Shown: positions 43,090-51,917, counted from the stretch's first letter. The stretch is 64,000 nucleotides of DNA from Victivallales bacterium (GCA_016285345.1 JAEEQN010000007.1:1-64000), one strand, 5' to 3'. Made by a program: numbers and translations. Notes: generated from the letters alone by a model not told the origin.

Positions 43090-45036
43090 ATGATTGTGTC
43101 CGAGCTGAATTTGTATAATTTCAGAAGGTTTCAAGAAAAGAATGGAAGTCCCGGCTTGTCCGTGTCTTTCCATAAGGGGCTAAATGCGCTTATTGGAGAG
43201 AATGACTCCGGCAAAACGGCTGTGATTGATGCGCTAAAGTTAGTCCTGCTTACACAGAGCAATGATTATATAAAGCCAACGGAAGAGGACTTCTATCTCG
43301 CCCCTGACGGCAAGAGCGCCGATGAGTTCAGAATCGAGTGTGTTCTCTCTGATTTTTCTCCGAATGAAGCAAAGAATTTCATTGAATATTTGGATTACAC
43401 GAAAGATGCTGATGGCTTGCATTGTTTTATGCGTCTTTATTATCGGGCTTGGAAAGAGAAGAATCGGATTTTTACGGAGCTGAAGGTGAGTGATAAGGAA
43501 GAAGGTACAGTCTTGGACAGCAGGGCAAGAGAATTGTTGAAAACGGTCTATCTCCGCCCCTTGAGAGATGCGGAACGGGAAATGCATTCGGGAAAAAATT
43601 CTAGACTTTCAAGAATTCTATTAAGCCATAAATTGTTCCAGAATCGGGAGACACATGCCCTAATTGATATTTTGAGAAAGGCGAATCAGGACATTGAGGA
43701 CTATTTTTCAGAGGAAGAGGGAAAGGATATTCTTCAGGTCATCAGGGCCAATCTGACGGAATTCCATGACAGCGCAACAAGCGGAAAGGCATCTCTGACT
43801 GCATCCGAAGTGCAATTGAAATCCATACTTGAGAGCCTTTCCTTGAATGCGGCGGAGACACATCCGGGGTTGGGAGAGCTGAATCTGGTGTTTATTGCTG
43901 CGGAGTTGCTGCTGTTGAAACAGGATGATATCGGAGGACTGAAACTTGCTTTGATTGAAGAATTGGAGGCGCATCTGCATCCGCAGGCTCAACTGAGGTT
44001 GATAAGTTATTTGCAGAAGGAATATGACAAATCGGGAGCGCAAATAATAATCTCAACACACAGCACGGTCCTGGCTTCAAAAATCAATCTGAAGAACATC
44101 GTCCTTTTGAAAGGAGGAAAAGGTTACGATCTTTCTGAAGGGAACACTGGGCTTGAAAAAGGAGATTATCTGTTCCTCCAGCGTTTCCTGGATGCTACAA
44201 AGGCAAATCTGTTTTTTGCAAAAGGTATCATCATGGTCGAGGGAGATGCCGAGAATATTCTGATTCCAGTGATAGCGGATATCATCGGTTTCCCGCTGGA
44301 AAAGCATGGGGTATCTGTCGTAAATGTCGGGAGCACGGCTTTTCTGCGTTACTCGCGGATTTTTATCAGAGGTGATCAAAAGCACACCTTGGATATCCCC
44401 GTTTCTGTGATTACTGATTGCGATGTTCAATTGGAAAAGGACGAAAACAACTGTATTTGCGAGAAAACGGAAGAATCACAAAAGGCGATAGAGGAAAAGG
44501 AAAAACGGTATTCTGTCGACTCGATTCAAGGATTTGTTTCACCACGATGGACCTTGGAATACTGTATCGCCAGGAGTTCTCTCGGGGATTTGTTTCATCG
44601 GGCGATTAATTACGGAAAGAAGATCAAGAACAGTGACAGATACACTCTCACGCATGAGAAAATCGGAGAAGCGGACATGGAAACCAAAAGACAGAATGAA
44701 CAATGGGGCGATGTTGACGCGGTTGAGCGGGCATACAACATTTTCCACTTAATGCTGGACGGCAGTGGCAAGAGTGGATTGAAGTCCATTGTTGCACAGT
44801 GTTTCGCCTCCATGCTTCGAATGGAAACAATCACGGAACAATTCGAACCGGCATATATGTTCGATTTGGAATTGTATCAACATACAGTGGACGAGATGAA
44901 ACGAACGGCGTTAAAAACAAAGATTGAAAATGACCCATATTTGAAATATCTTGTCGATGCCATAAAGCATGCAGTGGGGGTCGAACGGCAAACGTCGCGT
45001 CCGGAGGAGGGGAAAGATTCAGATGTTTCAAATTAA
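43090..45036 (+). CDS. gajA: GajA-like OLD-family ATPase/TOPRIM nuclease
   Basis: A 648-residue protein of the OLD family. N-terminal ABC-type ATPase: Walker A GENDSGKT (about 36-43), and a Walker B-like ALIEELEAHLHPQAQLRL. A TOPRIM domain follows with the catalytic Glu in IIMVEGDAENIL (about 381) and D-x-D in SVITDCD (about 440). In Gabija, GajA is a nucleotide-sensing DNA nickase that forms a complex with GajB. The ATG at 43090 has AAGGAG upstream; an earlier ATG at 43015 would run through the promoter. The stop overlaps gajB by 14 bases. Somewhat longer than the described Bacillus protein. Confidence 0.88.
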   Translation: MIVSELNLYNFRRFQEKNGSPGLSVSFHKGLNALIGENDSGKTAVIDALKLVLLTQSNDYIKPTEEDFYLAPDGKSADEFRIECVLSDFSPNEAKNFIEYLDYTKDADGLHCFMRLYYRAWKEKNRIFTELKVSDKEEGTVLDSRARELLKTVYLRPLRDAEREMHSGKNSRLSRILLSHKLFQNRETHALIDILRKANQDIEDYFSEEEGKDILQVIRANLTEFHDSATSGKASLTASEVQLKSILESLSLNAAETHPGLGELNLVFIAAELLLLKQDDIGGLKLALIEELEAHLHPQAQLRLISYLQKEYDKSGAQIIISTHSTVLASKINLKNIVLLKGGKGYDLSEGNTGLEKGDYLFLQRFLDATKANLFFAKGIIMVEGDAENILIPVIADIIGFPLEKHGVSVVNVGSTAFLRYSRIFIRGDQKHTLDIPVSVITDCDVQLEKDENNCICEKTEESQKAIEEKEKRYSVDSIQGFVSPRWTLEYCIARSSLGDLFHRAINYGKKIKNSDRYTLTHEKIGEADMETKRQNEQWGDVDAVERAYNIFHLMLDGSGKSGLKSIVAQCFASMLRMETITEQFEPAYMFDLELYQHTVDEMKRTALKTKIENDPYLKYLVDAIKHAVGVERQTSRPEEGKDSDVSN

Positions 45037-46933
45037 CGACAATGAAATTCTGAATGTTGAGGGGTTGCTTCTTCCCGAAAACTGTCACTTTCCGGAGGAT
45101 GCCAGAACAATAATACGCTGTTGGGAATCCAAGGATGTTGCGGCATGCCCGGGGAGCGGGAAGACAACCGTTCTTCTTGCGAAACTGAAGCTTCTCGCGG
45201 ATCGAATGCCCTTGGAAAACGGCGCCGGCATCTGTGTTCTTTCTCATACCAATGTCGCAGTCGATGAGATCAAGGAGAAGATGGCTGATTATGCCGGGAA
45301 ACTGCTGGGTTACCCGAACTATGTGGGAACCATCCAGTCGTTCATCGACAGATTTGTTACAATCCCATATTTGAAGAAAAAGTTTGGAAAAAAAGTTCAG
45401 CCTGTTGACAATCGCACCTATGCCGAACACCTTTATCGCATTATTTCTTCCGGTCAATATAGATCGCTTAGGAGTTTTCTTCAAATGCACTTCGAACACG
45501 GATCGGGACAGTATTCGGATATCGAGGAATATGTGGAGACACTCTTCCTTGATCAGGATGGAAATCTCAAACAGAATCAAGGTATGAGAACTATTGCACG
45601 TGCAGGCAGTATTTCCGCGGGTCAGTTCAAAAGTGCTCTTGATGACATGCTGAAAAACGAGGAACTGATCAAATATACAGATGCCTACAAGTACGCAAAA
45701 GATGCGGTAAATGATTTGACAGACGAGTATGCGGATTTGTTCAGCAAACGTTTCCGATTTGTGTTTGTTGATGAATATCAAGACTGCACAGCATCGCAGA
45801 GGGAAGCCTTGGACAGGCTTTTTGATCCGGAAAAGTGTTGCTGCTTTCATATCGGGGATTCGGATCAGGCGATTTACATGTCGTCCAACAATGCTGATGA
45901 AGATTGGATACCTCAAGGTCCGTTTCTGAGTCTTGAACGGTCGAATCGCTACGGACAGGAAATAGCTGACGTTTTGTACAAAATGAGAACGGGAAATCAG
46001 AAGATTGTGGCATCCGCAGGAGAAACGGGGTATAAGCCGACTCTTATAGTTTTTGACGACGAGACTATTTCAGAGGTCTTGCCGCAATTCATCCTTCAGC
46101 TTAATCGGTATGGTTTGACAGATCCCAATGGGATATATAAGGCGATCGGTTTTATCCGGGACGAGGAAAAGAAAGGTCTTACAATCGGAAGTTACTGGGA
46201 TGCATTTGACGGCAAAAGGACTCCCGATCGTTCTTTCCGTTTCTGGAAAACAATTGATGAAATCTGTGAGAAATGCAAAAATGGTCAGGCATATCTGGCA
46301 GAGCCCCTTGTCAGGAGAATTGTCTGTCGCATCCTTCATTACTGCGGAATCAACAATCCGAAAACGGGAAGGGATTACACTGTTTTGACATTGAAAACTA
46401 TGCTTGATGAGCAATTCTTCAAGTTATATCGAGATGCATTGATGGAAATGATTTCTCTTTCGGAATATGAACGGGAAAACGTGTACGCAATCATCAAAAA
46501 AATGGTTGCAGGTATTCTTGCCTCAAAAGGTGTTTCGTGGAATTATGCAGTCAAACTCTCTTCTTATTTTATGTCTGAAAGTCAAGACGTTCCGGCTCCG
46601 GAGAACGAGCATAATGTGTATGTCGATCCCAACTCCTGCCGGAGAATTCAGTTCGACACCGTTCATGGCGTAAAAGGCGAGACACATGACGCAACGTTGT
46701 ATCTGGAAACAGAATTACAGCGGTCTTCGGATATTGCGAGGGTGTTGACTTTGTTTGGAATCGGCATGCCGGGACCATCCCAGCTTTATGATTACAGCCG
46801 TAAAATCGTTTATGTCGGAATGAGCCGCCCGAGGAAACTGCTTTGCCTGGCGATTCAAAAGTCGACGTTCGAAAAAGGCAAAAAAGCATTCCAAGATTGG
46901 GATGTCATTGAATTGAGAACGCAAGATACTTGA
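45023..46933 (+). CDS. gajB: GajB-like UvrD/Rep helicase
   Basis: A 636-residue superfamily 1A helicase. Motif I ACPGSGKTTVLLAK (about 41), Ia SHTNVAVDEI, motif Ic GTIQSFIDRF, motif II DEYQD (about 250), III GDSDQAIY, V VHGVKGETHDA and VI YVGMSRPRK are all present. It starts inside the gajA 3' end (45023), so translation is coupled. In Gabija, GajB is the helicase/ATPase partner activated by DNA termini. It is larger than the Bacillus GajB described in the literature, with insertions between motifs III and V. Confidence 0.88.
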   Translation: MFQINDNEILNVEGLLLPENCHFPEDARTIIRCWESKDVAACPGSGKTTVLLAKLKLLADRMPLENGAGICVLSHTNVAVDEIKEKMADYAGKLLGYPNYVGTIQSFIDRFVTIPYLKKKFGKKVQPVDNRTYAEHLYRIISSGQYRSLRSFLQMHFEHGSGQYSDIEEYVETLFLDQDGNLKQNQGMRTIARAGSISAGQFKSALDDMLKNEELIKYTDAYKYAKDAVNDLTDEYADLFSKRFRFVFVDEYQDCTASQREALDRLFDPEKCCCFHIGDSDQAIYMSSNNADEDWIPQGPFLSLERSNRYGQEIADVLYKMRTGNQKIVASAGETGYKPTLIVFDDETISEVLPQFILQLNRYGLTDPNGIYKAIGFIRDEEKKGLTIGSYWDAFDGKRTPDRSFRFWKTIDEICEKCKNGQAYLAEPLVRRIVCRILHYCGINNPKTGRDYTVLTLKTMLDEQFFKLYRDALMEMISLSEYERENVYAIIKKMVAGILASKGVSWNYAVKLSSYFMSESQDVPAPENEHNVYVDPNSCRRIQFDTVHGVKGETHDATLYLETELQRSSDIARVLTLFGIGMPGPSQLYDYSRKIVYVGMSRPRKLLCLAIQKSTFEKGKKAFQDWDVIELRTQDT

Positions 46934-47073
46934 AAAAAGAGGAGCAACAAGGGTTTTCTTCTCCAATAAGGAACAATGGAACGGATCTCGCGACCGGCGT
47001 CTGCGTCGTACCCCGTTGGTTGGACAGATTTCTTGATTTGATAGGTGTAAATGTGTTGGATTGTCGGAGGGCT

Positions 47074-47139
47074 GGGGCGGAGCAAAACCCGACCGACCAT
47101 ATAGCTCCGTAGGAGCAGGTCGGGATTTTGCGGAGCCCC
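47074..47139. repeat. Compound inverted repeat next to IS3 end
   Basis: GGGGC/GCCCC (47074-47078 with 47135-47139), CCCGACC/GGTCGGG (47088-47094 with 47118-47124) and GCTCC/GGAGC (47104-47108 with 47112-47116) nest into a cruciform-like structure 140 bp after gajB. Its right arm overlaps the left end of the IS3 element. It may act as a gajAB terminator or have been the insertion target. The remaining 46934-47073 shows nothing. Confidence 0.55.
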
Positions 47140-47152
47140 CTTGACTTCATTA

Positions 47153-48091
47153 CTAGACATCCTCTATGCTGGGATTGCAAGTGTTGGGTTGAGCGTTTTG
47201 GGAATTATCTTTTGTTTTTTTACGGAGTCCTTTCTCATAGACCTCGTCCGGGGTTTGGTAGTTCAGGGCGGAATGAATCCGTTTTCCGTTGTAAAAGTTC
47301 ACATAGCTTTGGACGCCTCTGCGTAGTTGAGGCAGGGATTTGTACTCTTTGATTCTGAGGTCCACGTACTTCAGCGCCCACCAGAACCGTTCCATCCTGG
47401 CATTGTCCCGGCATCTGCCCCGGCCATCCATGCTGATTCTGATGCCATACGCCTTGAGTTCATCTGTGAACTCCTTGCTGGTAAACTGGCTGCCCTGATC
47501 CGAATTGAAGATTTCCGGGATGCCATATCGCGTCATGGCGAGCAGAAGCGTCTCCACGCAGGAATACGTGTCCATGGTGTTTACGACGTTGTAGGCCAAA
47601 GTCTTGCGGCTGTAGAGGTCTATAATGGCGATCACGAAAGCTTTGCACCCTGAGACCTTGGTGTACGTGATGTCCGTCGCCCAAACCTGGTTCGAATGGT
47701 CGATCTTCAGATCCTTCAGAAGATACGGATACACTTCATGATCCGGATGTGGTTCCGACGTGCTGAACCGAGGCCGGGGATAGACCGTCCTCAGCCCCAT
47801 TGCCTTGCGCAGACGATAAACGCGTTTGTGATTCACCTTGTAGCCCTTCTGTTGGAGCTCAGCGGTGATCCTGCGAATCCCGTAAAACGGCTTTTCCATG
47901 TAGATGTCCACGATTTCGTCCTTGACGTTTTGATCGATGCGTTGTTTCTCCGGATTGGTGTGCGGCTTGTAGTAATGGCTCGAATGCAGCACTTGGAGCA
48001 ATTGCAGCTACCTCCGGATGCTCACGGCTTTGAAACTCGGATCTATCTGGGCTTTTCGATGTTCAACCCCAACGCCAAGGACGCTCTTCGT
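47153..48091 (-). pseudogene. IS3 orfB transposase with in-frame stop
   Basis: DDE integrase of the IS3 family. Asp, Asp and Glu occur in ATDITYT, NSDQGSQFT and NARMERFWW, with HTH_21 segment KPFYGIRRITAELQQKGY. The fusion frame entered by -1 shifting reads RKAQIDPSFKAVSIRR and then TAG (48008-48010), followed by LQLLQVLHSSHYY; family members have a Gln at that place, so a single CAG-to-TAG change is the simplest cause. Only a TTG-initiated fragment of 282 residues could be made without read-through. Confidence 0.8.
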
Positions 48092-48348
48092 AAAAAATCG
48101 AGCTCCACCTGCATGCGGCCAATCTTCTGCATCAGGTCGTCCTCCGTGTACAGTTTCTTGTTCTCGGCTTTCCGTTCCGAGGCGTTCATGAAAATCTCGG
48201 TCGCGCCTTCCTGGAGACGTTTCTTCCAGCTTTGTACCTGATTGGGGTGAACCTGATACTTGCTGGCGATCTCGGCAATGGTCAGTTCCCCTCGCATTGC
48301 CTCAAGCGCCATACGGCTCTTGAACTTGCTGTCGTAGGTTTTGCGCAT
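48043..48348 (-). CDS. IS3 orfA
   Basis: A 101-residue transposase N-terminal part. The helix-turn-helix is RGELTIAEIASKYQVHPNQV, followed by a leucine-zipper segment (LMQKIGRMQVELDFLRRA) that mediates multimerisation. The frame passes through the slippery heptamer at codons 84-86. Start at 48348 with GGAG further upstream. It appears intact. Confidence 0.88.
   Translation of the reverse strand: MRKTYDSKFKSRMALEAMRGELTIAEIASKYQVHPNQVQSWKKRLQEGATEIFMNASERKAENKKLYTEDDLMQKIGRMQVELDFLRRASLALGLNIEKPR
48091..48097 (-). other. -1 frameshift slippery heptamer
   Basis: T-TTT-TTA read on the minus strand in the correct phase (Asp84-Phe85-Leu86 of orfA). Slipping back one base enters the orfB frame, the usual way IS3 elements make the OrfAB transposase. 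Confidence 0.75.
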
Positions 48349-48378
48349 AAAACGGCTGGCTCCTTTCTGGGTTGTTAT

Positions 48379-48406
48379 AATATAGCGCCGTTCTACACCT
48401 TGTCAA
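48379..48406 (-). promoter_or_regulatory. IS3 promoter
   Basis: TTGACA (48401-48406), 16 bases, TATATT (48379-48384): a near-consensus promoter just inside the right end. Confidence 0.75.
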
Positions 48407-48460
48407 GTGTCCAATTTCGCGGGGCCAGCGCACTATCCTCAAAATATAATGTAAATTATA

Positions 48461-49357
48461 TTATTCATCGTCTCTGATATTTGGAATGCCATAGGTGTCC
48501 GTTATCTTTTCATATGTTTCAACGGACAAATCAATATACTTTTCGGCTAAATTGATGTCTCTTTCCATGCATACTCGGATTTCGGAAGATGCCACAGGCC
48601 ATCTAAAACTTTTTAAGTGAGATACAACTATGCCTTTATCCATTGAATGGTTCGAATCAGAAAGACAGTCGTCAATACGTTTCAACATTAGAATGTTAGA
48701 ACGTAGCCCTTTTCCATTAAAAGCCATTTGATTGTTACTCATAGCAATTCCACAATATACAATGGCAGCACCTACAATAGCAACGCCTCCTGATTCCTGA
48801 TATTGCCTAAACCAACTTTCTGCAAATCCGTGATAGTTTTTTGCATTTTGCAAATAGAACTCCCTGTGCAGAGATTTAAACTTTTCATCATTTTGTTTTG
48901 CTTCTTCCTTCAAGACGTTGCTTAATTTCTCAATTTCCTTGAAGCTATTGTCAATTTTAATTTTTTCTGTTTTTGCAGATTGCTGTTGAATGATTGCAAA
49001 AATAATAGGTAAAAGCACTCCTGTTAAAGAGACCAACATTCCCATTGTCCACAACAAAGACACAAAACGACGATCATAAAACGACTCAATTTTGTCTATG
49101 TCAATTATAATGTTCTCATCCATTGTTGTTGCTATATCTTTTCTTTTTCTCGAATAATAGGAGTTCGGAGATTGCAAGTGAGCAAGTCTGTGCTTAACTT
49201 CAATGGATTTCCATTCCGAAATATGATTGTTAATAAAATAAACTTCAACAATTATGGCAATAATAGCTGAAATCAAAGAGGCAAAAATAACCCCCAATAT
49301 CCAGTTTATTAGAGGATGAGAAGAAATACAGTTAAATGTTTTTCCACTAGGGTTCAT
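48461..49357 (-). CDS. Two-TM coiled-coil membrane protein
   Basis: A 298-residue protein of no family I recognise. TM1 is about 17-43 (LINWILGVIFASLISAIIAI), TM2 about 100-123 (LLWTMGMLVSLTGVLLPIIF), separated by a polar loop of about 55 residues. After TM2 comes a charged coiled coil (about 125-170, KIDNSFKEIEKLSNVLKEEA) and a helical C-terminal domain (YHGFAESWFRQYQESGG to the end). The topology, short extracytoplasmic loop plus large cytosolic domain, fits a membrane effector. It starts in TAATG overlap with a 60-residue gene, third in an operon behind a GIY-YIG protein. AGGAG lies eight bases upstream. Confidence 0.72.
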   Translation of the reverse strand: MNPSGKTFNCISSHPLINWILGVIFASLISAIIAIIVEVYFINNHISEWKSIEVKHRLAHLQSPNSYYSRKRKDIATTMDENIIIDIDKIESFYDRRFVSLLWTMGMLVSLTGVLLPIIFAIIQQQSAKTEKIKIDNSFKEIEKLSNVLKEEAKQNDEKFKSLHREFYLQNAKNYHGFAESWFRQYQESGGVAIVGAAIVYCGIAMSNNQMAFNGKGLRSNILMLKRIDDCLSDSNHSMDKGIVVSHLKSFRWPVASSEIRVCMERDINLAEKYIDLSVETYEKITDTYGIPNIRDDE

Positions 49358-49539
49358 TACCTGTTCTCCTGAGCTTTAGTTGCAGGTGTTATTTCTCGAA
49401 AAAAGTGTGCGGATAAAAAACTCTTTTTTATGGCTGAAAATAAAAACAAGTGTGTCGAGGAAATCGCTGTAAAAATGCTATTCCCATTGTCTTTAAGAAC
49501 GACAAACAAATCTTTTGATAAAAGATTATTTCTATTCAT
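49357..49539 (-). CDS. 60-residue coupled small protein
   Basis: A small basic protein of 60 residues with a hydrophobic/aromatic centre (STHLFLFSAIKKSFLSAHFF) that could be amphipathic or membrane-associated. No homologue is recognised. Evidence that it is real is positional: its ATG overlaps the end of the GIY-YIG gene by eight bases and its TAA overlaps the next ATG (TAATG). It lacks its own Shine-Dalgarno, so reinitiation is the likely means of translation. Confidence 0.5.
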   Translation of the reverse strand: MNRNNLLSKDLFVVLKDNGNSIFTAISSTHLFLFSAIKKSFLSAHFFREITPATKAQENR

Positions 49540-49963
49540 GTGAAGAGACTATTATTATGGATGGAATATCGAGATGTGATATTGTTTTTATTATAACATG
49601 ATCTGCAATAGGACAATCAATTCTATCATTAAACCTCGGTGTCATTTTCCAAATGAAAGCTTTTTCGGCCAGTTCACGATTGCTATGATTTGGAATTAAT
49701 GCTGAGAAAAACATCAGTTGTTCACCGAGAAACGATGCATGCACAAAGCAACGAGGGAGCTTCTCATGCCCTTGAGTTAAACGTTCTCTCATATTGGCCG
49801 CTTCGCCAATGTAAAGCACCTCTGAAACAATCCAGTTCCCATTTTCTTTTTTACCCCGACAAATTGCATAAATCCCAGATTGATCAGGGACTTGATCTGC
49901 TTTTGTTACGAATTCGTTTCCAAAGTTTACTTCTATAATACGATTATTGCTTTCGATACTCAT
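49532..49963 (-). CDS. GIY-YIG domain protein
   Basis: A 143-residue single-domain GIY-YIG protein. SGIYAIC and VLYIGEAANMRERL supply both signature tyrosines, the glycine and the catalytic Arg; later ELAEKAFIWKMTPRFND provides the metal-binding Glu and the terminal Asn. All catalytic positions seem intact, so it should be an active nuclease. No DNA-binding domain is attached, so a partner may guide it. The ATG at 49963 is preceded by AGGAGGT; a GTG two codons upstream is less likely. First gene of a three-gene coupled operon under a strong promoter. Confidence 0.85.
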   Translation of the reverse strand: MSIESNNRIIEVNFGNEFVTKADQVPDQSGIYAICRGKKENGNWIVSEVLYIGEAANMRERLTQGHEKLPRCFVHASFLGEQLMFFSALIPNHSNRELAEKAFIWKMTPRFNDRIDCPIADHVIIKTISHLDIPSIIIVSSHE

Positions 49964-50056
49964 ATTCACCTCCTAGGTAGGATTGTTGGGATTATGTTTG
50001 GTTTATATGTTTTATAACATTTCTATGTTCAAAACTAAAATTCATTTCCGATAAAT

Positions 50057-50085
50057 ATTATACTGCATATAGTTGAAAAATACAA
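50057..50085 (-). promoter_or_regulatory. Promoter of GIY-YIG operon
   Basis: TTGTAT (50080-50085), 17 bases, TATAAT (50057-50062, perfect -10), giving a leader of about 85 nt. The rest of 49964-50441 holds no gene; the right part belongs to the second IS3 element. Confidence 0.7.
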
Positions 50086-50183
50086 GTCCCAAAGTAAAAT
50101 ATCGCAAAAAAAGGAAAAGGATGTGATCTGCCATTTGAAAAAGAAAATGCACTGGGAGGAATCAAGCAGGGGGTATTTTGCTC

Positions 50184-51795
50184 TGTCCCCTTGGGACTGG
50201 ATTGTTTTGATTGACGTGATTGGTGAAAATGTTTATGGATACTATAGCAGGTATTGACTGGATGTCAAGTCTGATTCGAAAAAACAATAAGAATCTGTCC
50301 ATAGAGCCCCTATTCATGGACCAAATGTTCCATTCTGCGAAAAAACAGAAAACATGAGAATTGTGGTTGAAAAAAAGTACGTTCTGTGCTTGATTATTCC
50401 CCTCTTCAACCCTCAACCAACCAAAGAAAGGAATTGGGAAAATGAAGAAGATATTTGATCGTGCAACAGTTGAACGTGTCCTTGCCGCTCGGCAGGAAGG
50501 CAAAACCCTGAAGGAGATTTCTTCTGAAACTGGTGTCTGCTTGACACTCGTCAAAAAGTGGCTGAAAGAGGCTGCCGCAAAAAATGACGAAGGGATCCAG
50601 ATTCGCAGGTACTACACACAGGCGGAACGGAAAAAGATTTTGGCAGAATATGCCGAGAATCATTCCCCAAAGAAGATATGTGCAAAATATCATATCGTGA
50701 AAAGTACGTTGTTCCGCTGGAAGAGGCAAAAAAAGGTAATCGCTACCAGTCAAGCCGGAGCAGTATATACCGCTGGAAAACTCCACAAAATGAAACGGGA
50801 GCTCAGTTCATTGCAAAGGACGAACGAGATTATTCGCAAATGCCGCTGTACTGCATCTGCTACCAACGAGGAAAAAGTCGAAGAAGTCAAACGACTGAAA
50901 GATCAGTTCCCTGTTCGTTCGATTTGTCGTGTTCTTAATATGTCTCATACGACGTTTTATCGCATCACATTGGAGCAAAAGAGAAAAACTCTTTATGAGA
51001 CAATTGATGACTCGTTACGAGCTGCGATAGAAACCGAGTTCTACGACAGCGGAGAACGATTTGGAGCAGCCATGATCAGAGTCAAGCTCAATGAACGTGG
51101 TTATACTGTGTCCAAGAAACATATCCAACGCCTGATGCGGGAAATGAATCTGGTGAGCAAGCAGAACAGGCCTCGCGTTTTTAACTCGACACACAGGAAA
51201 TACAAATATCGGAGGAATCGTTTGCTGCGCAAATTTACTCAGGATGCTCCGAACAAATTCTGGGTAAGCGATATCACCTATGCAAGAGTCAACGATGAGT
51301 TTTATGCCGTGTGCGTTGTGATCGATTTGTTCTCCCGCATGGTGCTTTCCTACGGGATTTCGCCTGAAATGAAAACGGATCTGGTCAGGACGACATTTCT
51401 GAAAGCTTTTGAAGCAAGGAATCGCCCCGTTGGGCTGACCTTCCATAGTGACCAGGGAAGTCAATACACTGCGTATTCGTTTCGCAAGCTGCTTCGTGAT
51501 CTCGGCGTCAGGCAATCGCTGTCAAATCCGGGAACACCTCATGACAATGCCGTGGCGGAAGCTTTTTTCAGCATTCTGAAGCGGGAGGAACTGTCGCACA
51601 AATGGTACAACTCTGCGGAGGAGTTGGATGAAACGATACGGGAGTATATTGAATTCTTCAACCTCAAACGGCCGCATCGGAAGCTGAATTTGCAAACCCC
51701 TGACAAATACGAACGGGAATACTGGGCAAAGCATCAAGACAACTGATCAACAATAACTAAAGAAAAAGACTTTTGGGGTCAGGTCTCAATGGACA
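50184..51795 (+). mobile_element. Second IS3-family insertion sequence
   Basis: Bounded tentatively by TGTCCCCTTGGGAC at 50184 and the inverted TGTCCATTGAGACC ending at 51795, an imperfect terminal repeat. It carries one intact transposase frame. Its right end lies 28 bp from the tRNA-Pro CCA end. Boundaries are uncertain. Confidence 0.55.
50442..51746 (+). CDS. IS3-family transposase, single frame
   Basis: A 434-residue transposase encoded without frameshift. Two N-terminal helix-turn-helix units (GKTLKEISSETGVCLTLVKK and SPKKICAKYHIVKSTLFRW) precede the HTH_21-like FGAAMIRVKLNERGYTVS and the DDE core: D in VSDITYARV, D in HSDQGSQYT, E in AVAEAFFSILKREEL. All three catalytic residues are intact, and the C-terminal PHRKLNLQTPDKYE is typical. 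A possible promoter TTGACG lies near 50213. It could still be active, unlike the other IS3 copy. Confidence 0.9.
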   Translation: MKKIFDRATVERVLAARQEGKTLKEISSETGVCLTLVKKWLKEAAAKNDEGIQIRRYYTQAERKKILAEYAENHSPKKICAKYHIVKSTLFRWKRQKKVIATSQAGAVYTAGKLHKMKRELSSLQRTNEIIRKCRCTASATNEEKVEEVKRLKDQFPVRSICRVLNMSHTTFYRITLEQKRKTLYETIDDSLRAAIETEFYDSGERFGAAMIRVKLNERGYTVSKKHIQRLMREMNLVSKQNRPRVFNSTHRKYKYRRNRLLRKFTQDAPNKFWVSDITYARVNDEFYAVCVVIDLFSRMVLSYGISPEMKTDLVRTTFLKAFEARNRPVGLTFHSDQGSQYTAYSFRKLLRDLGVRQSLSNPGTPHDNAVAEAFFSILKREELSHKWYNSAEELDETIREYIEFFNLKRPHRKLNLQTPDKYEREYWAKHQDN

Positions 51796-51810
51796 TGTCC
51801 CAAAAGTCTT
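51757..51810 (-). terminator. Terminator of tRNA-Pro
   Basis: Perfect 12-bp stem AAGACTTTTGGG / CCCAAAAGTCTT (51766-51777 with 51799-51810), followed on the minus strand by TTTCTTT. It lies 12 bases past the encoded CCA. Confidence 0.7.
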
Positions 51811-51822
51811 CACTACTGCAAA

Positions 51823-51900
51823 TGGTCGGGGCGACTGGATTCGAACCAGCGACCTCTAAGTCCCGAACCTAGCGCTCCAACCAGACTGAGCTACGCCCCG
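51823..51900 (-). tRNA. tRNA-Pro (anticodon CGG)
   Basis: Minus-strand cloverleaf: acceptor CGGGGCG/CGCCCCG, D-stem GCTC/GAGC, anticodon arm CTAGG-TTCGGGA-CTTAG with CGG at positions 34-36, T-arm GCTGG-TTCGAAT-CCAGT, discriminator A and encoded CCA (51823-51825). It decodes CCG. Its 3' side faces the accessory island. Confidence 0.95.
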
Positions 51901-51917
51901 AAATGTTCGATTCATAG

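Larger units (their letters stand above)
47129..48432 (-). mobile_element. IS3-family insertion sequence (inactivated)
   Basis: About 1.3 kb. Ends read inward begin TGCGGAGCCCC (left) and TGCGCTGGCCCC (right), imperfect inverted repeats. It carries orfA, a T-TTT-TTA slippery heptamer and a DDE orfB on the minus strand, with its own promoter. An in-frame TAG in the orfAB fusion should abolish transposase. No target-site duplication could be seen, so boundaries are approximate. Confidence 0.8.

Noticed and set aside
38543-51822. Prophage interpretation of the accessory island
   Set aside because: No capsid, terminase, tail, lysis or integrase gene is present; the content is defence genes, IS3 elements and remnants.
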